Shown here: positions 18,502 to 27,373 of the stretch, in pieces | How positions within the stretch are numbered: position 1 is the stretch's first letter | Layout of the letters: each line of letters starts with the position of its first letter | Assembly (NCBI GenBank): GCA_947499125.1 | Contig: CANMMP010000001.1 | Location: 372,001 to 436,000 of the forward strand | Direction: 5' to 3' | Source: an uncultured Pontibacter sp. | GTDB lineage: Bacteria > Bacteroidota > Bacteroidia > Cytophagales > Hymenobacteraceae | Length of the DNA: 64,000 nucleotides | Notes under the pieces: generated by a model | Databases searched by the model: none | The model's input: the letters and a program-made list of their open reading frames with translations, nothing else | Told to the model about the DNA's origin: nothing | Translations under genes and position numbers: made by a program

Positions 18502-18834
18502 ATGTCACAAGATAGAATAGCACAGCTCCATAAATTCCTGGAAGAAGACCCAAATGATCCCTTCACGATCTATGCCCTGGCCATGGAATATAAGCCCACT
18601 GATCCGGATAAAGCACTAAACTACTATAATCAACTCCTCTCTGAACACGAGCGCTACGTGGGTACGTACTACCACGCAGCTAAGCTGTACGAAGAGTTGG
18701 GACAAAACGACGAAGCAGAACGCATCTATAAAAAAGGAATGCTCATCAGCAGGCAAGAAGGTAACCTGCATGCCTTCTCAGAATTGCAGCAGGCTTACAA
18801 CAAGCTGATGGGCCTTGATTACGAAGATGACTAA
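18502..18834 (+). CDS. Small tetratricopeptide-repeat protein
   Basis: A 110-residue cytoplasmic protein made of about three TPR-like helix pairs: DPNDPFTIYALAMEYKPTDP, KALNYYNQLLSEHERYVGTY and LYEELGQNDEAERIYKKGM. It has no signal peptide or membrane segment. Proteins of this type are protein-binding scaffolds, and the partner is unknown. It is divergently transcribed from etfB and is followed by a long gap without genes. Confidence 0.75.
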   Translation: MSQDRIAQLHKFLEEDPNDPFTIYALAMEYKPTDPDKALNYYNQLLSEHERYVGTYYHAAKLYEELGQNDEAERIYKKGMLISRQEGNLHAFSELQQAYNKLMGLDYEDD

Positions 18835-18939
18835 GCTGCCGGCTGCATGAACCAAAAATAGTATGCATGCAGCATATTTCCAAACTATACTTATATAACT
18901 TGTAGTTGGTTTATTTTGTTTGTCTGAATCTTTTAAATA

Positions 18940-19530
18940 GGGCCCTCACCCCAAGGGTTTGCAGGATTTTAATATCTGTAAGATTATGCTGTCATTTCGA
19001 ACGCCAGTCGATGGATCTTAATTGTCTTGTAGATATCTATAGATGTAACTTGAAATAAGTTATAGTTTTATAGTTACCTCCAATCCTGGGAGCTTTACCA
19101 ACCTTTAGTTTCAAATCAGCTTTGGTGCCCTCACGGCCGGGAGGCCTCGCCTTCGGGCATCGCGCTGCTGCTTTCTTGCTACCCTCGTACCTCAGGTTGG
19201 CTGCGCCACCGCAACAAATCAAAGGCGCTCAACCCAAAGACTGTGATCATTCTCATAGTTACTGCTAACTATAGTTTAAGCTGGTAAGCTGCGATCTTTC
19301 TCTTGGTATTATTTCCGTAGGGACAGGTCGCGACCTGTCCGCCCAATACCGTAAACTATAGAACTATAAAGCCAATTATAACTATAGCCGAACTGTCCCC
19401 TTGAGGGGACTATAGGGGTGTTTAGACAGCAACTATAAAACATCCCCCTCCCCCCTTCAAAGGGGGACTTTGTTCAAGCCTAACTCCCCGCCTTTGATAA
19501 GGAGGGGTTAGGGGTGGTTGGACATCTTCA
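18940..19530. repeat. REP-like palindrome cluster in a gene-free gap
   Basis: The 759-base gap 18835-19593 has no credible gene but holds several palindromes: a perfect 20-base one (19321-19340, GGACAGGTCG and its complement), GTCCCC-TTGA-GGGGAC (19395-19410), CCCCCTT-CA-AAGGGGG near 19452, and a CTCCCC...GGAGGGG unit near 19483. A GC-rich block at 19130-19215 and a GTCATTTCGAACG segment near 18990 look like further members of dispersed families. It is a graveyard of short interspersed repeats with no transposase. Confidence 0.6.
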
Positions 19531-19541
19531 ACTATAAATAA

Positions 19542-19572
19542 AAAAGAGCAGCCTTTAACAAGCTGCTCTTTT
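19542..19572 (-). terminator. Terminator after the phytochrome/ABM genes
   Basis: An 11-base perfect stem (AAAAGAGCAGC at 19542-19552, complement at 19562-19572), 22 bases past the ABM gene's stop codon, with a T tract on the minus strand. Confidence 0.88.
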
Positions 19573-19593
19573 CTTATTCTGTCAAACTATAGT

Positions 19594-19890
19594 TTACCCG
19601 CAAACATGCTCCAGGAACCTTACTTTGGTGCTGCCGGGTACTAACTTCAAACCTTTTGGTATGCCATGATGTGAATCTTTGTAGTGATTGGCAAACCATA
19701 CTTTGTAGCTTTCTTCGTCGGTCCAGTAGGTCATCAGCCAGATCTCATTCTCGTTCTCCTGCGGGTACATTACTTCCAACTTTAGAAAACCGGATTCCTT
19801 ATCTACCATGTGCGGTCTGTTCCTAAAGGCTTCTCTTACTTCCGCGGCCATATCGTTGGCGATGGTAAACGTACTCAGTGCTATAAACAT
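19594..19890 (-). CDS. ABM-fold (antibiotic biosynthesis/IsdG-like) monooxygenase
   Basis: A 98-residue dimeric alpha-beta-barrel protein. The pattern VREAFRNRPHMVDKESGFLK, then EIWLMTYWTDEESYKVW, is that of ABM-domain monooxygenases. Trp65 and His75 are ten residues apart, as in the heme-degrading IsdG family (Trp66/His76), but the essential Asn of IsdG is replaced by Ser6 or Thr7, depending on alignment. Heme degradation is therefore possible but not established. It starts 20 bases after the stop of the bacteriophytochrome kinase, which strongly suggests co-transcription. Phytochromes need a heme-derived bilin, so the pairing is suggestive. A quinone or small-aromatic substrate, or a structural role, is equally possible. 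Confidence 0.78.
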   Translation of the reverse strand: MFIALSTFTIANDMAAEVREAFRNRPHMVDKESGFLKLEVMYPQENENEIWLMTYWTDEESYKVWFANHYKDSHHGIPKGLKLVPGSTKVRFLEHVCG

Positions 19891-19910
19891 AGGTCAGGAT
19901 CAACTATAAA

Positions 19911-22151
19911 TTATTTCTTTTTATTAGGCAGGCAAACTGTAAAGGTTGATCCAACTCCCGGCTGGCTCTCCACTTGTATAGTTCCGCCTAAGGCTTCGGC
20001 TTGCATTTTGGTCAGGTATAAACCTAACCCTTTCGATTCGTTATTCTTATGGAACGTGGCGTAGATCGAGAAAAGCTTCCTGCTTACTTTAGCCATGTCC
20101 ATACCTAAACCGTTATCTGTTACCGATAAACAGAAAAGTTTTTGCTCTTGCCAGGTTTTTATAGTTAGCTGCGGCTTACGGTCAGGAGAGCGGTATTTAA
20201 GCGCATTCGATATCAGGTTATGCAGAATACTATCCAGGTATATTTTAGGTAAGTATACAGTGGATGCCTGCAGGTCGGTGGTTATAGTGGCGCCCGATTG
20301 AAGTATAGTTGCCTGGTGGCTTTGTAACTGCTTTTTAATTTCGTCGGCAATGTTTACTTCCTGCACATCAAGCCCCATCTCCGACTCGCTCTCAAGTATA
20401 ATATTCAGGTCATCTATCGTTTCAGCCATATTCCCGATCATTTGCTGCATCATGTTCAGCAGTTTGGTTTCTCCCATCTCTTCGGGGCTGTGCATAAACA
20501 GGTTATAGAGGCCCTGCATATTACTTAGCGGAGAGCGCAGGTTATGAGAAATAATATGGGCAAAATCCTCCAACCGCTTATTCTTGCTCTTTAACTGGTT
20601 AGTTGTCCGGTTCAGCTCTTTATTTAAACTTTTAAGTCTCGATGCCTGGTCCTGCACTATAAACGCTACCACATCTTTTACCAAAGTCTGGGCTATATCC
20701 TGCTCATTCTGGCTCCAAACAAGCGAACGGCCTTTCACCGTTTCCGTCCATTGCTCAAAAGACTTCCGCGGGTGTAGGTAGGTCTTTCCTGCATCAAGCG
20801 GCTTATCGGGGTCGCCTGCCCAAATGCGTGTTTCCTGTATCTCTGGTTTAAAGTATAATATATAGTCGTTTGCTTGTTTCGATAGTTCGAGGGCCATCAA
20901 ACCACTTGCCTCTTTCCTGTATACTTCCGCCTCCGGAAAATCCTGCGACAGGTTACGTGTCTTATAAACCTGCCCGAGATTAGAAAAAGCCAGCCAATTT
21001 GCCAGTTCCCTGATTTGTTCCGGTTCTGGTGTTCTACCTATCGTATAAAGTTTTTTGTTCAGTAAAAGTGCCGCACCTTCGGCCTCCGTTATGTCGAGCA
21101 AATTGCGGTCCGACTCTATCAAACCGGTGCTTATACTTCTGCTTTCTTCTACCTGCTGCATTAACTGTTCCTGTACGCGGCGGTAGCCCTCTAATTGCTG
21201 CTGGTCGCGTAACTTACGGCTTGCCAACAGCCTGTTTGCATACGCCTGGGCCACATTAAGGCACATTTGCCTGCGCCAGAAATTTATAAGGCGCGGCTCA
21301 CTGTGCTGGCAGGCAATTATACCCCACAACTTTCCTCTTACAATTATCGAGATAGATAAGGTGGCCTGCACATCCATGTTTCGAAGATACTCGAGGTGTA
21401 TCTCCGATGGGTTCCGAATTTCGGATTGTATAATATTGGATGGTTTACCTGTGGTGGGGTTAAGATAAGGCGAAATATTTACTGCCTTGGCGTTTACGTT
21501 TACGATCTGGCGAACGCGTTTCTGTACCAGCAAAGCCCTGGCCTGTGCCGGGATATCGGTGCTCGGGAAGTGATGGTACATATAAGAGTGCACACCAGGT
21601 TTAATATTTTCTGCGATCACTTCTCCATTCCAGCTTTCATCAAAACGGTAGAGCATCACACGGTCATAATCGAGGAGCTCCTGCACATAATCTACCACCA
21701 GCTTCGACTGCATTTCGTTGTCGGTCGCTACGTCCAGTTCACGCTGAAAAACAGAATAAGAACCTACTGTCTGTAAAACTTCTTTATCAGAATAATTGCG
21801 CTCAAAAGGTTCGCATTCAACAACCAAACTCCCCTCCGACTCATGTATAAAACCGAAAAAGCTTTTGCCTTGTAATTGCAGCAGTTCTACTTCGTCAGGT
21901 GGGACCGTCCGGATCTGTTTTTCAAGTGTTTTGTATTCGTCCTGCCCGATTATAGTTGATAGCGATTTCCCAAGCAATGCATCGGTATCAGCGTCTAAAA
22001 AAGAAGAAACATTGACGCTGCACTGCTCTACAGTAAGGTCAACTTTGTTAAGTATAAACAGGAAACCGTGTGGCTGAATGCGCCCAATTATATGTATAGG
22101 TTCGTTATCGCAATTGGAAAGGTCAACTTTATAGTTCTGGTAATTCTGCAT
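19911..22151 (-). CDS. bphP: Bacteriophytochrome histidine kinase
   Basis: A 746-residue red/far-red photoreceptor kinase with all canonical modules. The N-terminal Cys14 in NCDNEPIHI aligns with the biliverdin-binding Cys24 of Deinococcus BphP, followed by the PAS domain (GRIQPHGFLF). The GAF domain has VMLYRFDESWNGEV and HHFPSTDIPAQAR with Asp199-Ile-Pro. The PHY domain has the tongue motifs WAGDP (Trp444) and PRKSF (461-465). The kinase part has an H-box with His536 (IISHNLRSPLSN) and N/G boxes LHNLISNALKYR, VTDNGLGMD and SKGLGLYLTK. Chromophore attachment through Cys14 implies biliverdin. No response regulator is adjacent. The ABM gene follows 20 bases downstream. Confidence 0.96.
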   Translation of the reverse strand: MQNYQNYKVDLSNCDNEPIHIIGRIQPHGFLFILNKVDLTVEQCSVNVSSFLDADTDALLGKSLSTIIGQDEYKTLEKQIRTVPPDEVELLQLQGKSFFGFIHESEGSLVVECEPFERNYSDKEVLQTVGSYSVFQRELDVATDNEMQSKLVVDYVQELLDYDRVMLYRFDESWNGEVIAENIKPGVHSYMYHHFPSTDIPAQARALLVQKRVRQIVNVNAKAVNISPYLNPTTGKPSNIIQSEIRNPSEIHLEYLRNMDVQATLSISIIVRGKLWGIIACQHSEPRLINFWRRQMCLNVAQAYANRLLASRKLRDQQQLEGYRRVQEQLMQQVEESRSISTGLIESDRNLLDITEAEGAALLLNKKLYTIGRTPEPEQIRELANWLAFSNLGQVYKTRNLSQDFPEAEVYRKEASGLMALELSKQANDYILYFKPEIQETRIWAGDPDKPLDAGKTYLHPRKSFEQWTETVKGRSLVWSQNEQDIAQTLVKDVVAFIVQDQASRLKSLNKELNRTTNQLKSKNKRLEDFAHIISHNLRSPLSNMQGLYNLFMHSPEEMGETKLLNMMQQMIGNMAETIDDLNIILESESEMGLDVQEVNIADEIKKQLQSHQATILQSGATITTDLQASTVYLPKIYLDSILHNLISNALKYRSPDRKPQLTIKTWQEQKLFCLSVTDNGLGMDMAKVSRKLFSIYATFHKNNESKGLGLYLTKMQAEALGGTIQVESQPGVGSTFTVCLPNKKK

Positions 22152-22344
22152 CGTGAAACAGCAAGTATAAAACCTGGCGTTACCTGATTACAGCCAGCGG
22201 AATTTTTTATGGTTAACAAAATAAAAAGCTTTCCTGCACAGGTTTGCAGGGAAGTTAACTTCTCACAAATCAAACGGAAATTGTAAAGATGATAAGGCTA
22301 AATTAAAGGATATATTTTAAAAAGTGGCAAGATTACATTCAAAA

Positions 22345-22384
22345 GGCTTTAAACGAAGTTCCGCAAACGAACTCATACTATAAA
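22345..22384. repeat. 40-base direct repeat, left copy
   Basis: GGCTTTAAACGA...CGAACTCATACTATAAA, repeated in the same orientation at 22544-22583 with a handful of mismatches (AGTTCC/GATTCC and GCAAACGA/CTTTACGA in the centre). The copies bracket about 160 bases that contain the hairpin element. They lie upstream of the phytochrome gene and downstream of pyc. Confidence 0.75.
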
Positions 22385-22416
22385 TCTGTTTAGTTTTTTT
22401 TCTGGCATTAATATGC

Positions 22417-22496
22417 GCCCTTGCTGCGTGTTTTTCACCATCAAGTATAAACCCAGACCATCTTATTGTTGGTGAAAACACCAATAACGGCACATT
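22417..22496 (+). repeat. Conserved hairpin element, copy 2 (candidate structured RNA)
   Basis: Second copy of the element at 3568-3646. The hairpin (22466-22474 with 22479-22487) keeps an AAAA loop, and its single stem change becomes a G-T (G-U) pair, so structure is retained. TTTTCACCA (22432-22440) again matches TGGTGAAAA (22470-22478), and the spacing is the same to within one base. A further stem (22508-22515 with 22534-22541) lies just right of it. The strand of transcription is not certain because the hairpin is palindromic. The gap 22152-22634 contains only this element, the direct repeats and the pyc terminator. Confidence 0.55.
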
Positions 22497-22543
22497 TATT
22501 ATTCCTTTTGCTCTTCCGGATTTGCAGATCACGAAGAGCAAGC

Positions 22544-22583
22544 GGCTTTAAACGAGATTCCCTTTACGAACTCATACTATAAA
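22544..22583. repeat. 40-base direct repeat, right copy
   Basis: Right-hand copy of the repeat at 22345-22384, ending in the identical ACTCATACTATAAA. It may be a duplicated flank or a tandem duplication of the whole unit, since no integrase or transposase is nearby. Confidence 0.75.
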
Positions 22584-22612
22584 AATAGCCGGTACTGCAG
22601 CACAGCACCGGC
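22582..22612 (-). terminator. Terminator after pyc
   Basis: GCCGGT/ACCGGC arms (22588-22593 with 22607-22612) about 22 bases beyond the pyc stop, followed on the minus strand by a T-rich run. The loop has additional internal complementarity. Confidence 0.7.
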
Positions 22613-22634
22613 CATAAGTTTATACTGTCTTTTG

Positions 22635-25600
22635 TTACGACATGGTCAGTACCAGGTCATCGGTGTTAACAAGCGAACCTTCCGCCAAATGAATGTCTGC
22701 TATCGAGTTATCCGTTGAAGCGGTTATAGTTGTCTCCATCTTCATGGCCTCGATCACGAACAGCGGCGTGTTCTTTTTAACGACCTGCTCCTTTTCAACC
22801 AGAATTTTAGACAACAAGCCTTGCAAAGGTGCACCTATCTGTTTCGAGTTAGATTTATCAACCTTCTGATGCTGCACTTTCTCTACTTTCACGGACTTGT
22901 CGCGCACATCAATGTTACGGGTCTGGCCATTCAGTTTAAAGAACACAGTGCGCATCCCATCTTCGTTAACATGGCCCAGCGACTGGTATTTGATAACAAT
23001 AGACTTACCGCGAGCAATATCGATGATGGCTTCCTCGCCGGGCTGCATGCCATAAAAGAAAAGACGGGTTGGAATTTTAGCTACTTCTCCGTACTCTTCC
23101 AGATGCTGGTGATAACCCTCGTATACTTTCGGGTATAATTGGTGGCTCAGGAAATCAGTATACTTAGTGTGCCCGCCAAACTTCTCCTGGAACTCCGCAA
23201 ACTCTTTGTTAAGATTGATCGGCTCCATGTGTTCATTTGGCCTGTCCGTGAACGGCTGTGTATCCTTCAGAATGATTTTCTGCAGTTTTTTAGGGAAACC
23301 ACCTACCGGCTGCCCCAACTCTCCTTTAAAGAACGATTGTACCGATTCCGGGAACGAGATCTCTTCGCCACGCTCCAGCACATCTACCGTGGTCAGGTTA
23401 TTGGCTACCAAGTATAGCGCCATATCCCCTACTACTTTAGAGCTTGGCGTTACTTTTACCAGGTCACCGAAAAGCGCGTTTACCTCGGCATAGGTCTCTT
23501 TTATAGTTTCCCATTTATCGCCTAAGCCAAGCGCATTTGCCTGCGGACGTAAGTTGGAATATTGCCCACCCGGAATCTCGTGATGGTATACTTCGGCTGT
23601 GCCGGCTTTTAAGCCCGACTCAAACGGATAATAGTACTCACGCACTGTTTCCCAGTAATTAGAGTGGCTGTTCAGGCTATGTTGGTCGAACTCGCGGTGG
23701 CGCTCCTGGAAACGCATGGCTTCCACCATAGAGTTAAAGTTAGGTTGCGACGTTAAACCCGACATAGAGCCAAGCGCCACATCCACCACATCTACTCCGG
23801 CTTCAATAGCCTTCAGATAAGTAGCCGATTGTATCGATGATGTATCGTGGGTATGCAGGTGTATCGGAAGCTTAACAGTATCGCGCAGGGCTTCCACCAA
23901 CACTTTGGCAGCATAAGGTTTTAACAGGCCGGCCATATCTTTTATAGCCAGAATATGCGCTCCGCTATCCTCTATCTGCTTCGCCATTTGCAGGTAATAC
24001 TCCAGGTTATACTTTGTTTTAGACGGATCAAGTATATCGCCGGTGTAACAAATAGAAACCTCGGCCAGGCCCTGCGTACGTTTGCGTACATAATTAATGC
24101 ACGGCTCCATACTCTTCATCCAGTTCAGCGAGTCGAAAATGCGGAATACATCCACCCCGGTCTCCCACGATTTCTCCACAAACGACTCGATCAGGTTATC
24201 CGGGTAAGCTTTATACCCAACTCCGTTCGAACCCCGGATCAGCATTTGTAACAATATATTCGGAATAGCTTTTCTGATCTGGGCTAATCTGTTCCATGGG
24301 TCTTCGTGCAGGAAGCGGAGGCAAACATCGAAAGTAGCGCCGCCCCATACTTCCATACTAAAGGTCTGCGGGTTGTCTTTGGCAAAAGCTTCGGCCACCT
24401 TCATCATATCAAATGTACGCATACGCGTAGCCAGCAACGACTGATGCGCATCCCGGAACGTGGTATCTGTATAATGTATCTGCGGGTCGTTGCGGAGCCA
24501 TTTCGAGAATTCGTCGGGGCCAAGTTTTGTAAGCAGGTCTTTCGTGCCCGGCTGGTATTCCTTGTTCAGGTTAAAGCCGTGGTAATCTGGTTTTGTCAGC
24601 ACACGGTCCTTGTCTACCTTCTTCACGTCAGGGTTTCCGTTCACGATCACTTCAGCCAGGAAAGAAAGCATTTTAGTTGCCCTGTCTTTCGGCTTTTTAA
24701 AGATGAACAGTTCCTTGTGGTTCTTTACAAAATCAACAGTAGCATCTCCGGAAATAAAGATCGGGTGGTTGATGATGTTCTGTAAGAACGGGATGTTATG
24801 CTTTACCCCGCGTATACGGAATTCGTCGAGCGTACGCGACATCTTCATGGCGGCATGCTTCAGGGTCGGTGCCTGCGTAGAAACTTTTACCAACAACGAA
24901 TCGAAGAAGGGACTAACTTTCGCACCCTGATATACACTGCCCTGGTCAAGGCGAATACCAAAACCACCTGCACTACGGTACGCGATTATAGTACCATAGT
25001 CGGGTTTAAAATCATTCTCAGGATCTTCGGTAGTTAGTCGGCATTGTATGGCTACGCCGTTTGCACGCACAATATGGTTCGGCCCTAACTGTACTTCTTC
25101 GTGATCCAGGCGGTAGCCGTCTGCAATAAATATCTGTGTTTTGATCAGGTCGATGCCGGTTATCATTTCGGTAACGGTGTGCTCTACCTGTATGCGGGGG
25201 TTTACTTCAATAAAGAAGATGTTATGCGTGTGGGGCTCTACCAGGAACTCTACTGTGCCCACATTATTATAGTTAACCGCCGAGCAGATCTTTATCGCAT
25301 AATCGTATAGTTTCTGGCGGGTCTCCTCGTTCAGGCTAATGGCAGGGGCTACTTCCACTACTTTCTGGAAGCGACGCTGCACAGAGCAATCGCGCTCGAA
25401 CAGGTGGGTAATGTTGCCAAAGTTATCCGCTACGATCTGTACTTCGATGTGCTTTGGGTTCTCTACATATTTTTCCAGGAAAAGTGTGTCGTCGCCAAAC
25501 GCTTTCAGCGCTTCGTTCTTCGCTTCAAAAAAGCCTCTCTCCAACTGGTCATCATCCCGTATCACTCGCATACCGCGCCCACCGCCACCGGCAGCGGCTT

Positions 25601-26078
25601 TCAGCATCAGCGGGTAACCAATGCGGTGCGCTTCTTCAAGTGCAGTTTCGTACGTGTTCAGGTCCAGGTCGTTACTTTGGATAATCGGCACATCGCAGCT
25701 CATCGCTACTTTTTTAGCCGCTATCTTATCGCCCAGCGAGGCCATTACCTGTGGTTTCGGACCTATAAATTTAATGCCGTTATCAGCGCATCGCTGCGAA
25801 AAATGCTGGTTCTCCGACAGAAATCCATAACCCGGGTGAATTGCATCCACATCATTCTCTTTCGCTATTCTGATGATAGCTTCAATATCCAGGTACGGTT
25901 GCAGCGGCTGATTGTCTTTACCAACCTGGTAAGCTTCGTCGGCTTTGTAACGGTGCAGCGAGTAGCGGTCTTCGTAAGTATAAATGGCAACGGTTTTAAT
26001 ACCCAGCTCGGTGCAGGCACGCAATACACGTATGGCGATCTCGCCACGGTTAGCAACAAGTACTTTTTTTATGTTCAT
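22635..26078 (-). CDS. pyc: Pyruvate carboxylase
   Basis: A 1147-residue single-chain, biotin-dependent anaplerotic enzyme (pyruvate + HCO3- + ATP to oxaloacetate). The start at 26078 (MNIKKVLVANRGEIAIR) is the universal one; an upstream in-frame ATG adds 21 unrelated residues. In order it has a biotin carboxylase/ATP-grasp domain (KAAAGGGGRGMR, EVNPRIQVEHTVTE), a carboxyltransferase domain beginning DTTFRDAHQSLLATRMRT with the metal-site HLHTHDTS, the PYC/OADA conserved region, and a C-terminal biotinyl domain with biotin-accepting Lys1113 in EAMKM. No domain is missing. Monocistronic, with a long divergent gap upstream. Confidence 0.97.
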   Translation of the reverse strand: MNIKKVLVANRGEIAIRVLRACTELGIKTVAIYTYEDRYSLHRYKADEAYQVGKDNQPLQPYLDIEAIIRIAKENDVDAIHPGYGFLSENQHFSQRCADNGIKFIGPKPQVMASLGDKIAAKKVAMSCDVPIIQSNDLDLNTYETALEEAHRIGYPLMLKAAAGGGGRGMRVIRDDDQLERGFFEAKNEALKAFGDDTLFLEKYVENPKHIEVQIVADNFGNITHLFERDCSVQRRFQKVVEVAPAISLNEETRQKLYDYAIKICSAVNYNNVGTVEFLVEPHTHNIFFIEVNPRIQVEHTVTEMITGIDLIKTQIFIADGYRLDHEEVQLGPNHIVRANGVAIQCRLTTEDPENDFKPDYGTIIAYRSAGGFGIRLDQGSVYQGAKVSPFFDSLLVKVSTQAPTLKHAAMKMSRTLDEFRIRGVKHNIPFLQNIINHPIFISGDATVDFVKNHKELFIFKKPKDRATKMLSFLAEVIVNGNPDVKKVDKDRVLTKPDYHGFNLNKEYQPGTKDLLTKLGPDEFSKWLRNDPQIHYTDTTFRDAHQSLLATRMRTFDMMKVAEAFAKDNPQTFSMEVWGGATFDVCLRFLHEDPWNRLAQIRKAIPNILLQMLIRGSNGVGYKAYPDNLIESFVEKSWETGVDVFRIFDSLNWMKSMEPCINYVRKRTQGLAEVSICYTGDILDPSKTKYNLEYYLQMAKQIEDSGAHILAIKDMAGLLKPYAAKVLVEALRDTVKLPIHLHTHDTSSIQSATYLKAIEAGVDVVDVALGSMSGLTSQPNFNSMVEAMRFQERHREFDQHSLNSHSNYWETVREYYYPFESGLKAGTAEVYHHEIPGGQYSNLRPQANALGLGDKWETIKETYAEVNALFGDLVKVTPSSKVVGDMALYLVANNLTTVDVLERGEEISFPESVQSFFKGELGQPVGGFPKKLQKIILKDTQPFTDRPNEHMEPINLNKEFAEFQEKFGGHTKYTDFLSHQLYPKVYEGYHQHLEEYGEVAKIPTRLFFYGMQPGEEAIIDIARGKSIVIKYQSLGHVNEDGMRTVFFKLNGQTRNIDVRDKSVKVEKVQHQKVDKSNSKQIGAPLQGLLSKILVEKEQVVKKNTPLFVIEAMKMETTITASTDNSIADIHLAEGSLVNTDDLVLTMS

Positions 26079-26359
26079 AAAGGTGAGATGAAAATAGTAA
26101 GTATAATTGGTCGCTTCGGCGCACCCCATCTGGCTACGCACCCAAATTAAAATCCTGAAATGAGACTATGTTATTTTGTGCCCGGAAAAACATGTGAGAC
26201 TTACACATTATTTGGCACCCGTTAATACCGTTTTTTACCTGATAAGGTTATACTTTAATTGCACTATATTTCAACAATTTCTGAGTTATAGTTTATAGGT
26301 AGAAATATAATTTGAGTCAGGCATTTAGCGCAACATCTAAAACTATAAGCATCATTGTC

Positions 26360-26367
26360 TATCTTTG
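26360..26367 (+). promoter_or_regulatory. Bacteroidota -7 promoter box (TATCTTTG)
   Basis: A perfect TAnnTTTG box only five bases before the ATG at 26372. If used, the transcript would have almost no leader. The gap 26079-26371 otherwise shows only AT-rich sequence with AACTATA/AAGTATA heptamers. Confidence 0.5.
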
Positions 26368-26371
26368 ACCT

Positions 26372-27280
26372 ATGCTGAAACAACTGGCTATACTTCTATT
26401 GCTGCTTTGCATGCTGCTGCGGATAACACCTGCATCGGCTACAACTATAGTTTCAGGAGACACAGCCCGCGTTGATAAGCAAAAACTACTTTTGTTGGGC
26501 GCTGGTTTTACGGCTGGTTACACTGCTATGCTCGTGGGACTGAACAACGCTTGGTATGCAGAGCAGGAACGTACCAACTTCCATTTTTTTAATGATAATG
26601 CTCAGTGGCGACAGGTTGATAAAGCCGGGCATTTCTGGGGTGCTTTTCACCAGAGCCGCGCCGGAATTGATATGCTGCGCTGGGCTGGTGTGCCTGATAA
26701 GAAAGCAATCGTTTACGGTGGCTTATTAGGTGTAGTGCTGCAAACTCCTGTCGAGGTTTTTGATGGTTATCAGAAAGACTATGGCGCTTCGGTGGGTGAT
26801 ATCATTGCAAACACAGTTGGCTCCGGAGCTATAGTTGCACAGGAACTGGCCTGGAAAGAAGTTAGAATTATGCCTAAGTATAGTTTCCGTACAACTCGTT
26901 TTGCTGATGAACGGCTAAATGTATTAGGTAAAAGCTTAGCTGAACAGGCCCTGAAAGATTATAACGGGCAAACGTACTGGCTATCGGTTAATGTGGGGGA
27001 TTTCCTTTCGGAAAGAAGCAAGTACCCGAAATGGTTAAGTATAGCAGTTGGTTATGGCGCCGAAGAAGTAGTGTATAACCATGAAGCTACAAACTATAGC
27101 CTGGGATTTGATGCGCACCGCCAATATTACCTGAGTCCCGACCTGAACCTGATGCACTTTAAAGGTCGCAGCAAATTCCTGAACACCGCTCTGTATGTGC
27201 TGAGCATCGTAAAAGTGCCTGCCCCTACCCTGGAATATAACCGCAAAGACGGCTTTAAGCTACATGCGTTATACTTCTAA
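26372..27280 (+). CDS. DUF2279 family protein (YfiM-like)
   Basis: A 302-residue exported protein with an N-terminal hydrophobic signal (LAILLLLLCMLLRITPASA). The DUF2279 core spans about residues 30-170: GFTAGYTAMLVGLNNAWYAE, VDKAGHFWGAFHQSR with conserved DKxxH, GGLLGVVLQTPVEVFDGY and SVGDIIANTVGSG, the last resembling a membrane-embedded glycine-rich segment. The C-terminal half contains YWLSVNVGDFL and a run suggestive of beta-strands at the outer membrane. The function of the family is unknown. The -7 box directly upstream suggests independent transcription. Confidence 0.82.
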   Translation: MLKQLAILLLLLCMLLRITPASATTIVSGDTARVDKQKLLLLGAGFTAGYTAMLVGLNNAWYAEQERTNFHFFNDNAQWRQVDKAGHFWGAFHQSRAGIDMLRWAGVPDKKAIVYGGLLGVVLQTPVEVFDGYQKDYGASVGDIIANTVGSGAIVAQELAWKEVRIMPKYSFRTTRFADERLNVLGKSLAEQALKDYNGQTYWLSVNVGDFLSERSKYPKWLSIAVGYGAEEVVYNHEATNYSLGFDAHRQYYLSPDLNLMHFKGRSKFLNTALYVLSIVKVPAPTLEYNRKDGFKLHALYF

Positions 27281-27301
27281 AATCTGCACTTAAAACATTC
27301 G

Positions 27302-27309
27302 TACCTTTG
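27302..27309 (+). promoter_or_regulatory. Bacteroidota -7 promoter box (TACCTTTG)
   Basis: A perfect TAnnTTTG match in the 93-base gap before the DUF2027-Smr gene, giving a predicted leader of about 60 bases. Confidence 0.5.
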
Positions 27310-27373
27310 CTATAGTTGATAGGTATACTTTATAGTTGCTATCAGCTAACTATCATAAACAAATAACCAAACT

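Noticed and set aside
19037-19222. A 61-codon minus-strand frame inside the repeat-rich gap
   Set aside because: It runs through a GC-rich dispersed repeat, has no start context, and the codons do not look gene-like.
19594-19890. Naming the ABM protein IsdG or a heme oxygenase
   Set aside because: The catalytic Asn is missing, so heme cleavage is not supported by sequence alone.
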